The notes beneath the pieces were generated by a model. The model did no database searches. It saw only the letters and a list, made by a program, of their open reading frames with translations, and was not told where the DNA came from. DNA of 64,000 bases from Phalacrocorax aristotelis (taxonomy: Eukaryota > Chordata > Aves > Suliformes > Phalacrocoracidae), in contig NC_134283.1 in NCBI RefSeq assembly GCF_949628215.1, positions 30,172,975-30,236,974 of the forward strand. The letters are read 5' to 3'. Below, one piece after another: positions 1-10,027 of this stretch (positions are counted from its first letter, which is position 1; the number at the start of each line of letters is the position of its first letter). The position numbers were made by a program, and so were the translations under genes.

Positions 1-3000
1 CATATAAGCAAATACCTTGATGATGAAATCTGACTGAAACAGAAGTATTAGCATGTTACTATTTTTTACTTTGTAAAAATCCTGTTGTGCATCTCATTGA
101 AATGCACAAGAATTTAAACTTTGAAGGGTTTTGGAAAGGTGTATAGCTTAATTTCCTTGGTCATACAGCACTGCGTCTGATTTTAGCACTGTTTATTTCT
201 AGTATAAACAAACATTTAGTGGCAGGCAAAGAAGAATAACCAGGTAATCTAAAAGAGGCAAGCATTTCAGCTGTTTGGAAGCTGGTAGTAGCAGTGAGGT
301 TGCCAAAGTATGATTGATTGAAGTATCTATATTTGTACTAATTTCCCATAATTCAGAGACACCTCATATTCTAACATGAGAGGAATTTGTTGCAGAATCT
401 CTCCGTGTCTGGTTTGGACTTGAGATATCCCTCTGTTGCAGGGCTGAGTATGTCTGTGTATCTCAATGCAGAAGATCCCATGGGAGCCATAGGCAGCCAA
501 ATGGAGGCTATAGATTCCTGGCCTGCCTATGGCCTGTCATGACTCATACATGAGTCAGGGGACACCTAATCCCCTCTACCATATTATATGTTGGCAAGAT
601 GGTGGAAGGCCTTTGTTGAAGCAGGAGTTACGACTGCTTTTATTATCATAGTTCTCATGGTCAGAAAGCAGCTACTAGCCCTTGTAAGGTTTTACAGTCT
701 TCCAAAACCCCAGTTATAAAGTTGCTTTAAAATTCCACAGTGGTTTTGCTCTGAAAGACTTAAAAAACCTAAGGGCATTGTAGCATTGCAGTATTTATGG
801 CACAGATCCAAATGATATTACCCTTTCCATTAATGTAATGTTCAACCTGCATTTCTAGAAATAAAGCTTAGTTCCCTTGTTTTGCAATACTGAATTTTAC
901 TATTCCTATGCTTTTGTAATCACCTTGAGATGACATTGTTTTGTTTGCTACACCTTGTTTCTTCTGATGGTGTGGTTTATTTTGTGCATACAATGGGCAG
1001 ATGATTACTGGAATAAAATGCGAAGACTTCTACAAGTAATCTACTAGGCAATTGAGAATATAGATAATTTGTCATTATGTGAGAATGTTTTATCAATGGT
1101 TACTGAATTGTTTCTGAATTCAGTGTGTGAATTGTTTGAAATGAGGTGGGTTGCTTGGTATGCTGAGTTGTAGATGAACTCTTTTCTTTTCAAAACAATT
1201 TTTCTCTCTTCTTTGTGACCACATGAATAGCTTGTGTGAACTTCTCTTCAGCAAGGTATTCAGCTGTGCTAATGCAGCAGGACTGGGGTTATGCATGGTG
1301 TTAACAGTACAGCCTAAAGCTCCATGTTCATTAAAAATGCATCTCTGCACCGTGGGATTATCTGGCAGTATGTATCATATGAAAAGTGAAAACAATCAAT
1401 TTGTTTTCTGACTAATTAGCTAAAATACATGATGCAGAGTGCTTTATGTTGTCTGTCTGAGGCACAAATGATATGCGGTATGTTATAAGGTTTGCCAGGA
1501 TGAAGTTACTACTACAAAATTTTGAACCTGAGTCATTAGAGTGGGTTTTTGCACTATGTTGTGCTTTGCATCATGCAGGCATGGTGCTTTCAATGTAAAT
1601 TCTCCAAAACTGTCACACTGTGAAACAGCATGATGACCTTAAAGTGCTTGTGAGACCAGCAGGTATTTATTTTGCTTTATCTTTCCAAACAATCCAGTTA
1701 AGAAGGCAGTTAGGAGTATCTCAGCCAAAATATTACAAAAGCATACAAAGAGTTCCCCATATTATTCTCTACCTTTTGACCCCCGTGCTTTTGCTTTCTA
1801 CTGTGTGCTGGTGTGTACGCGCTTCTCCCAAGTCACTGCATTTCAAAAACACTGAATGTATAGGTTACTTCGGAGTATAAGTGAAAATGCTGAGGATTCC
1901 TAGTTTTAATGAAATTTGAACTTTTCATATGCAAGATTTCAGACAATTATGGTTTCCCTTGTAAAAGGGCAATCAGTGTGAAGAAATATTACTGTTGGCT
2001 GGAGCAGAGGGGTACATAGGGACTGACCGACAATAATGTATGGAGAATGACAGTTCTGCAGGGGCCCAGCCTCAGCCTTGCAGATTTTGGAACTTCACTT
2101 AAGAAATTGAGAGGAGCAAATCTTCATACAACACAAGAGTTGACGAACCACCAATCTATGGTTGATAAGGCTTCCAACTGGTAGATACATACACTCAGGG
2201 CTCTACAATACTGGAGTAAAAAGAAATGTTAAAAACATGATGCATCCTGCCTACAAAGACCTCACCAAGCCTGATGCATTTGGAAGCAATGATCACTAAA
2301 CTATGACTCCAGACTCAGCCTTCATGTTATTTCTAGGGTTTTTCAGGCCTAAACACGATCTGTTAGCATAGCTTGGTCAGCATATCACCTTTCCCCAGCC
2401 TTTTTATATGGAAGCCTCACCATTTTTCCTTGTCCTTTCTCCACTTCTGGGATTGCTGTGTTCTCCTTTCAGCCCTGCCAGGAAGAGGAGTCTCAGTGGT
2501 GAGGACACCAGGGCACTATTCCTGGCTAGACTCAATTAACTCCAGTTCTGACCAGCCCTGCTGAGCAATCACACCTTGAGCAAAGTTTATTCTTTCCTTG
2601 CTGCCTTTTGCCTGCATATGACCATCTGCACCTGAAGTGCTACGCAGGAACACGTATCACAGTGATTCTCGAGCAGTAAGGCGTGCCCGTAGTACTGACA
2701 AAGTACCATTTTCACTGGTGGTGTTCATACTCCCATCTGAGTAAATCAGGCATGGTTAGTTGGAAAAATGTTGCTGATCAGATGGCGTCTGTGCTAGAAA
2801 CTGCCAGCACACACGTGCCAGGAAGGGATCAGACCTTTGCACTCTCTCTCAGAGCTCCATAGGCAGAAGCCTACAGTTGCCTTTAAAAGCAGTACTTGCC
2901 ATTCTTCACCTCAGCCCTTGCTTTACTTAGTTTGGTGTGATACTTTGCTCAGGTGTCACATCAAGGTGGGTCTGGTAGTAACATGCATTCTCAGGCAGCT

Positions 3001-5220
3001 GCAGAGCACAGGGTTGACCTTCCTAAAACGCGCAGCACCAACACTTCATAAAGATTACTTTGTGGAGGAAGTTTTACAACCTTCATCAGTCTCTGGTTTT
3101 TTGCTGTTGTAAAGCCTGGCATATTTTCAAAGCATGTATTCACTCAGCGCCCACTGCAGACTAACTGTGACTATGCATGCAGAGCACCTCAGGGAATAAG
3201 TATTTAGATGCCACTCATCAAAGTTCATGATGCAATTAGGTGAATTTTCACTTCTTCGAATAAACAAACCCTGAGCAGTAGTAAATTTGGAAGTTTTTTC
3301 TCATTTTCAAGGTTTTGTTTGGCAAAAATGTAATTTGTTGAGAGGATCAAAAATTTTTTATGCTTACTTTTTACACTATATTCTGTGTCTTAGTTAATTG
3401 TAAAAGTGTTTTTACTCATTTGTGCATTTCTTGAACATTTTATTCCATTGACTCTTCTGTAAATAACGGGGGGTTTTATTAGCAATATTTGTAACATTAA
3501 TATTTGCAGGACTACAGGTATAATTTTAAAATATATCTGTGTTAGTGAGTTAATTGGGAAGCTGTAGGCAATGTTGCTCAAACAGCTTTTCTGCATGTTT
3601 GTAACTCAGATTCTTATGGAGAAGAAATATTATTTCAGATAGCTTTCTTGAGGAGGGAGGTATTCACATTATTATTTCCTGAAAAATGAATCATCACTTG
3701 GTGTTTTTGTCCAAGTCGCCTTTTGCACGGCAGTTGTCGCTTAGAAAATAAGCTGACCCCACTGTGTTCCCTTTTGTCTGGTTAATGCATATCTCAGCAT
3801 AGGCAGTTAGCATTTACAAACTCTGAACTTTCAGTCATTCAAATTAAGATAGCAATTTGTTTGTCCACAATTGCAGTACAAATGATTCCATGTGCAGTGA
3901 AAGCATGTGATTTTTTAAATCACAGCTATAGAGACACATTTCTGGGCTGGCAGATTGGCTAGCTTTGTCACCCTGTACTCAATATTTCAGTTGTATTGCC
4001 AGTGAAATTTTTTTCGTACCTTTCAAAGCAACAACAATATGAACATAACATTGGGGAATCACTAATGCTTGGGGGGGGTGGTGAATCATGGTGGTGCTGC
4101 AGCACAAAACATTCAGTGAAATGATGAATGTGTGACAAAGTAAAAAAGTCTCTGGTACCGCCAGGAATTCAGATCTACAGGTCAAACCTTGTGTTTCTGC
4201 AGAAATGACAGGACTAGAGCCACCTTAAAGGCCTTGTTATACCTGGACTTTCTTTAATTGCATGGGTTATTAAAGCTGAGTCAAGTTCCAAATGTATGTA
4301 AGTGCCTTCAACATTAAAAAAAAAAAAAAGCAAATATCTCTTCTGAAGGGAACTGCAACTATGCTTTTAACTACAGTGCAGTCGTTCTTGCAGTGGCACA
4401 GTTGTGAGAGCTGTCCTCGTCCTGAGGCAGGTGTTGGTGAGACTCCAGCTCTGCTTTTTCCTCTTCAAAAGTGCAGGGTGCCATGCAAGGCAGTAAGTAT
4501 TTTTCCAAGTCTTAAAAGGGCTAGAGGTTTTTCCTTGTTACTCAATTTTATGGAATTAGCTTTTGTCTGCATAGAATCAAATGAAGTTATTGGAACTTAG
4601 CTGAAAAATGGTGTGCTGAACACTGCCTCTTTCCTGCTTGGAAATTCTGCTAAGAGGTTTTATGAGCTCTCTGCACCAATCCTGTAGCAAAGTGGAAGCA
4701 GCAAATAATAATTTCTCATCTCAGTTCACCAATTTAAGCTCTAAAGAAAGGTTTGATGATTAAGCTTGAAATTTTTTTATCACAAGATTAATCCTTAGTT
4801 TAGGGATTAATTCCATTTATATCAGTAAGATTACGCACGTGAGTAACCAGCTACAGAATTTGGCTGTAGTACTCTGATTGCCTAGGGGGAAGTTCAAGCA
4901 ACTCTGCAATTAAAATTGCAGAAAGGAAAGGAGGTCTGACCTTCTTTTTTTTTTTTTTTAAGTAAATATATGTCCCTACTGTTTCATTGATGAGTGACAA
5001 TGGCTTTTGCATTCTGATGTGGTACTAGCAGCAGCACAAAATGGCTTTTCTTTAAAAAGAAATACTAAATGCTAAAGCTTCATTGTGGAAGGTGGGAAGA
5101 GGAGGATCTCTGATGAGAGGTTTTAACTTCAAGGCACCTTAGGCTTTCTTTATGTGCATCACATTAGTGGAAAATTCCTTCATTCATTTAAGAAGATAAA
5201 CAGTTGTAACTTTCAGGTTT
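1..5220. other. Upstream flank of FOXI1, no gene recognised
   Basis: AT-rich DNA on the far side of the FOXI1 promoter. DOCK2 is expected in this direction in amniotes, but none of its exons is recognisable. An AATAAA at 1012-1017 has no good GT-rich partner. An A run lies at 4316-4329 and a T run at 4945-4959. A CpG-enriched patch lies at about 2640-2830. The open frames are of the size and composition expected by chance. Confidence 0.6.
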
Positions 5221-5440
5221 GGGTGATGTGACATCAGTGACTGGCTGGGACTGCCAGCATTCCAAAAAGGATATCGTCCTCATCTGCAGCCACTCAGGGC
5301 TGTGGGGTGGAGCCTGCAGCACAAGCTGAAACACTTACAGGTGCATAAGTACGTAGGGAAGGGCACAGGTGATGCACCTGTCTCAGGAAAGGAGCACTAG
5401 TACAGGTGTGTCATAACTTACCAGCTGCCTGCGTTAGAGC
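5221..5440 (+). promoter_or_regulatory. Proximal FOXI1 promoter / 5'UTR region
   Basis: This is the 220 bp before the start codon. It is more GC-rich than the DNA further upstream and holds a near-CRE sequence TGACATCA (about 5229-5236) as well as the E-box cluster. No TATAAA is seen. Its role is inferred only from position. Confidence 0.4.
5338..5408. promoter_or_regulatory. Four-fold CAGGTG/CACCTG E-box cluster just upstream of the FOXI1 start
   Basis: CAGGTG occurs at 5338-5343, 5366-5371 and 5403-5408, and CACCTG at 5375-5380, giving four copies of one E-box hexamer within 71 bp. The middle two form a perfect 7-bp inverted repeat, ACAGGTG-ATG-CACCTGT (5365-5381). E-boxes of this exact core are bound by ZEB1/2, SNAI1/2 and class I bHLH factors (established). 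That FOXI1 is controlled through this cluster is inference. No TATA box is visible nearby and the transcription start is unknown, so the cluster may be promoter or 5'UTR. Confidence 0.5.
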
Positions 5441-6014
5441 ATGAGCTCCTTTGATCCACAAACGCACTCTCCACCACGCTGCAGCCCACAATTTCCGAAT
5501 ATTGGTCAAGAACCTCCAGAGATGAGTGTCTACTATGAGAACTTTTTCCATCCACAGAACATCCCTAGCCCCCAGCGACCGAGCACCTTTGAGACGACGG
5601 ACTACAACGCCACCCCCAATCCTTACCTCTGGCTAAATGGACCTTCCATTACCCCTCCACCATATCTCCCAGGATCCAATGCCAGTCCCTTCATTCCTCA
5701 GTCTTACGGGATGCAAAGGCAGCTCTTGCCTAACATGCACGGCTTGGGAGGAACTGACCTTGGCTGGCTTCCTCTCCCATCCCAAGAAGAGCTTATGAAG
5801 TTGGTTAGACCACCTTACTCCTACTCTGCACTTATTGCCATGGCTATCCATGGAGCACCTGAAAAGAGGCTGACTCTCAGTCAGATCTACCAGTACGTGG
5901 CTGACAACTTCCCATTTTATAACAAAAGCAAAGCTGGCTGGCAGAATTCCATACGGCACAACTTGTCCCTCAACGACTGCTTCAAGAAGGTGCCCCGAGA
6001 TGAAGATGATCCAG
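5441..6014 (+). CDS. FOXI1: FOXI1 coding exon 1
   Basis: Encodes residues 1-191 plus the first base of Gly192: the Pro/Tyr-rich N-terminal region ([27 protein letters not shown]) and most of the forkhead domain, through wing 1 at [10 protein letters not shown]. The open frame runs on 71 bases into the intron before a stop, so ORF-only gene calling would give a false 214-aa protein lacking the end of the forkhead domain. The exon is more GC- and CpG-rich than its flanks. Confidence 0.96.
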
Positions 6015-7589
6015 GTATAGCTTTCTCCCCCTTCCTCCTTCCCTCCTCCCCTCCCCCACCCCCCCAGTTAAACTTGATTAATTGAAAAATGTCTAATACA
6101 CTGTAAAGAGACATAGTAGCATGGATACAGGACATACACATAGCAGCCCTTCTATTTTTGTAGGTCTGAACTAGAAGGCAACTGTTGCATAGTTGAGTTC
6201 TGAAGCAGTGTTGCTGTTAAATCTCTGCAGGGAAGGGGATTCTTTACTGCTCTAGGTCTTCCTGAGAACCGAGCAATGCGCTGAACACAAGGCTCAGCAA
6301 GCACAGGAGCAATCTAACTAAGCAAGTCACATTCAAAACCCTTTGGTGTAATGCATGTGATTTATGTCAAACTTAACTGGGAATTAATGGAAAGGGGACA
6401 AGGCAAACTCAGATTTTCCATGAAATCCAGTAGCTTTAGAGAGTCAACAATAATTCTCAAAAGGACAGCAGGCTGCTCTTATTTCATTGTTTTCAAATAG
6501 TGTTTTGCTTGGAATCACACCTCTGCTGTTTCCAACCCCCTGCCTGATACGTTGTCAAATTGTTCCTTTATTTATTGTTTTCTCTCAATAGCTGTTGAGA
6601 AACATTGGGAAGATTTAAAAGCATTCAATTATGTTGTCACAGAGGGCCAAAAATCTGGTTCTATCTCATTAGAAACCTATCCTACCCCACTGGAGGAGCA
6701 GCCCAGTATAGGATTTGATTATTCTCTGCTGTAAATTCAGAGGACCAGCTATATACTGAAAACCTCCTTCCCTCACCAAGAAAACAAAACAAGAAGCTCT
6801 CCCAGTGGCTCCACTTGTAGTTTTACCTGTGTGAAGATACAGCCCAAAACTTGACACAATTTTTCTTAATTCAACAGACCTGCTCTTGGGTGATTAAAAC
6901 ATACGTATGGTTTTTGCTCATGCAATTGTTCTGTTTCTGTAAAATAAGAAACATTTTAAAGCCTTAGAAGACTGCTCTTTGCTGTCTGTGTGCATATTTT
7001 TAAACTAAAATTGTGCTTTTTGTCCCCTTCAACAGGAAAAGGGAATTACTGGACTCTGGACCCAAACTGTGAAAAGATGTTTGACAATGGAAACTTTCGC
7101 AGGAAGAGGAAAAGGAAGTCTGACATCGGGGCTACTGCTTCCACTCTTGCATCTGAGAAATCAGATGATAGTGCCCTGACTGGCAGCCCCAAAGCTGTAG
7201 AGCATCAGGATATCTTGGAAAATTCATCCCCTGGGACTGACAATTCACCTGAGAAAGGATCTCCACCTCCATCTTCTAATAGTCCATGCCTCAGTAACTT
7301 CCTCTCCAGTATGACTGCATATGTTAATGGCTCTAACTCAGTGAGCCGCTCCGTGCCTTTGGGACTCAACTCTGAACCCATTGACAAAATGGGACAGAAT
7401 ATGGCAGGCTTTAATTCCTACTCTCCACTCTCTAATATCCCCAGTCATGGTGTGGGAGAGTGGTCCAATTCTATGCCTTCTAGCCACCTTGGCTACAGCA
7501 ACTCTGTGCTCAATCAGTTTAACACTCATTTTTACAGCAGTATCAGCACAAATAACACTCTGTATTCCAGGGAAGGAACAGAGGTTTAA
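5441..7589 (+). CDS. FOXI1: FOXI1, forkhead box I1 transcription factor, two coding exons
   Basis: Nuclear forkhead transcription factor of 375 aa, encoded by join(5441..6014, 7036..7589); human FOXI1 is of nearly equal length. Seen: the N-terminus [20 protein letters not shown] matches the FOXI1 family start. Residues about 122-217 form the forkhead domain ([15 protein letters not shown]), with recognition helix [13 protein letters not shown] at about 169-181. A basic run RRKRKRK at about 213-219 should act in nuclear import and wing contacts. A Ser/Pro-rich C-terminal half ends in REGTEV, as in human FOXI1. The splice donor CCAG|GTATAG and acceptor TTCAACAG|GAAAAG divide Gly192 in phase 1, the standard FOXI intron position. 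Known from the family: it acts in the otic vesicle and endolymphatic sac and as master regulator of ionocytes and intercalated cells, activating V-ATPase and anion-transporter genes. The start was chosen by homology and as the first ATG of the frame. No frameshift or premature stop is present. FOXI2 and FOXI3 are less likely because both termini match FOXI1. Confidence 0.97.
6015..7035 (+). other. FOXI1: FOXI1 intron 1 (phase 1)
   Basis: This 1,021-bp intron begins GTATAG. A C/T-rich run (about 6023-6067, ending in a C tract) follows the donor. The acceptor has the tract TTTTTGTCCCCTTCAACAG. Short open frames inside it, such as the one at 6552-6734, read across no splice signal and are not supported as coding. 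I see no conserved element or repeat in it. Confidence 0.9.
7036..7589 (+). CDS. FOXI1: FOXI1 coding exon 2
   Basis: Begins by completing Gly192 and reads [20 protein letters not shown], the last strand and wing 2 of the forkhead domain. The basic stretch RRKRKRK follows, then a Ser/Pro-rich region ([19 protein letters not shown]) and the conserved patch [16 protein letters not shown] hydrophobic and aromatic C-terminus ([12 protein letters not shown]) follows and the frame ends REGTEV at TAA 7587-7589. In the family the C-terminal half is the transactivation region. Confidence 0.96.
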
Positions 7590-8961
7590 ATGAAGGATTG
7601 TAAGACACCAAAGTATACCTGTTTATGAGAGGAAATGATCTGTGGGCACGTGATTAGCATTAGCCTGTTTTCTCTGGGACCCACACTGCATCGTACCTTC
7701 TGACAGCCACAAACTTGATACCTGTTATTAAAATCACAAACACTCCACATTCAGCAGCTCCACATAAAAAAATCAGGAATCGCAACAGCAAGAGTAGTGA
7801 AGAGTTCTCCTGAGACACTGTGCTTGTGTTGCTGCCAACCATGGTCCTCTACAGACATCCTTGAGAAGGTGCTGTTTGCCTTAGGCATGAAGCTTTTTCT
7901 GGCATGGTACTAATATAGCTATGCTTTTAAAGCACTAATAAAAATGTGGTTATATCTCTAAATATCCTCTCTTGCTGATATAAGCTGCCTGTACTAGACA
8001 TGCTTAGCAAGTTCTTTTTTGGCCAAAGCTATTCTGAGACACTGAAGGGGGTATAATAAAAACTACTGTATAGTGAGTAGCTACCAACATTTGAATGGTG
8101 AGTGCTGTCTTTGGTTTTCTCTAATACTAGTGCATACATTGCCTAAATTTTTATCCCCTTTCAGCCCCAAGGGAAATATGGCTATGAGGCAAGCTGGCAT
8201 CATCATGGACTCAGCAGTCATTTTGAAACTGAAGGGAAGCATAGCAAAATATAGTGGAATTGTCTTCTGCTGGTACAGCCGGACCTTAATGTTTTCAACT
8301 ATAATTACAGGGTCAAATTATTTTTTTTTGCCTTACACATGCAAATCTATTTACATAAGGAAAAGAGGATCTGTCCTGAATATATATGTATTTAATATAT
8401 GTATTTTCTCAAAAGAATACACATTTGTTCTATCTTAACATTATACATGAATAATTTCTACTGGGTAAAGAATTTGAATATTGGAGGGGATGAGAGGAGA
8501 AGAAAGGGGAGGTAGAAAGTTTAACTGTATCAGTTTTGATTCCAAAAGCTGGAGCTTTCAAAACATCAATGGCAGATATTGTAAAAAGTCCCTGTACTGT
8601 GGTGAGTTTTTTTATAATTTTGTAAAAGTCCATGCTGTTTGTCCTTGTGTAAATATTAGAAATAATGTTTTTTTTTCCTGTAGCCACAAAATTTCAGAAT
8701 ATATATGAAGTTTTTTCAAAACAAGACTTGAATAAAATTTCACATTTATGTAGAGTAATATCTCAAACTGGATAGCCTGCAGCATACATAGACAGCAAGT
8801 TTAACTATTCACATCTGAGCACTAACAGGACTTCTGGAATGATAGAAAACATGTTGTAATAGATACCATTTTGTCCTGATTTTTTTTTTAACCTCTACAT
8901 GGCTGTAGTTTTGTTATGGGCTACCCCAGAAGCATTTTTAATAAAGCATTTGTATAGAAGA
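7590..8961 (+). other. FOXI1: FOXI1 3' untranslated region
   Basis: About 1.37 kb of AT-rich DNA follow the stop codon. AATAAA hexamers occur at 7937-7942, 8055-8060, 8731-8736 and 8940-8945. Only the last has a clear GT-rich downstream element (8962-8983, GTGTGTGCCTGTGTGCATGTG) about 17 bases on, so the main end is placed near 8955-8961. Earlier hexamers may give shorter isoforms. Open frames here, such as 8073-8438, are not supported as genes. Confidence 0.65.
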
Positions 8962-8983
8962 GTGTGTGCCTGTGTGCATGTGT
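8940..8983 (+). terminator. Polyadenylation site of FOXI1
   Basis: A canonical AATAAA hexamer (8940-8945) is followed 17 bases later by a 22-bp GT-rich element (8962-8983). This is the best poly(A) signal pair downstream of FOXI1 on the plus strand. Confidence 0.6.
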
Positions 8984-9954
8984 ACTATACTACTTATGTC
9001 TTTAAAAGTCTCCTTAATAGTTTGACTTGAGTAATTTGCCTGAGGAAAGAGCAGTATAATAGTCACAGAAGGTCAGAGACTGAGATAGTGTATATCTAGG
9101 CAACCAAAATTTGCATGCCTGAGGAATATAATTAGCTGCTATAATGCAAAATATTACCACTAAATAAAAATCATCCTTAGAGTTTCCCTGCTGGAGCCAA
9201 GTGGTGCCAATCATTTAAAATTTCAGAAACCAGACTATATTTTCACATGCTAATTAGCCAGTATGACTACAATAGTTTCTGCATTCTTGTTTATTTTATT
9301 TTTTATGTTTCAACTTTTTCACTATCAAGGCTGTCCTGACTATTCATAGGTTTGTACCCACTATGTTGAAGTCTACCTAAACTGCTAACGTTGCTTAAGA
9401 AAAAAATGACCTTCTGGTGATGTCCTTCCGCCATGACTCTTAGGTTTCTCTGAAGTGAGACATGTGCTGAGGCCTGAGCTGTAACTCCCACCCTCGGAAT
9501 TTTACAGCCCTTCCAAGAGTCTCAGCCCAGTAGGTGGGCCATGTCATGCCCTGCAACTCAGCAGCTGGCAGCATTTGTTACAGAGAGACTTGGTCATGTG
9601 ACAACTGAGAAATGCATTCAGTCAGTCCTGTTGTCTTGGGTTCAACAGACATACAACAAATTGCCCAGAAACATAGTTCCTGTGGAGTATATAGTTCACA
9701 AACTGAGAGGAAATTGATTTATTCAGTGCTGAAATGGGACAATGTTCCTTATGGACTTACAGAGCAAAAGTGGTAACAAAGAAGATGCAAATTATGCTAA
9801 GAAGTATGATGTTGCTAAACCACAGCAGACAGTAAAAAGCAACTCCTTTGTCACTCAGCATTTTGTTTGACTCTGCTAGTTCCCAGTCCCAAATAATAAA
9901 AGGAAATCCATAAAGGCATGCAAAAGGACAAGAGTGTACCTCATTGCTTCCCAG
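8984..9954. other. Spacer between the FOXI1 poly(A) site and the candidate spliced gene
   Basis: I see no repeat and no supported exon. The last 80 bases (from about 9878) stay open in the frame of the candidate exon that follows, so the first exon of that gene could begin here instead of at the splice acceptor. Confidence 0.4.
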
Positions 9955-10027
9955 ATGCCGTCAGCCAAATACCACTTTCGGCGTAATGAGGAAGTGATGC
10001 CAACGTACCAGCTCTTCACAGACAAAG
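9955..10027 (+). CDS. Candidate gene, exon 1
   Basis: A 73-bp segment encoding MPSAKYHFRRNEEV... (24 codons plus one base) with a near-consensus donor (AAAG|GTATGT). It holds four CpGs, many for this region. The ATG may not be the true start, because the frame is open upstream to a TAG near 9878. Confidence 0.35.

Noticed and set aside
1-5220. Search for the 3' end of DOCK2
   Set aside because: None of the DOCK2 C-terminal sequence I know is visible on either strand, so it likely lies outside the window.
5917-6141. Minus-strand and other open frames overlapping FOXI1 exons
   Set aside because: They are antisense or out-of-frame shadows of GC-richer coding DNA, without domains or splice signals.
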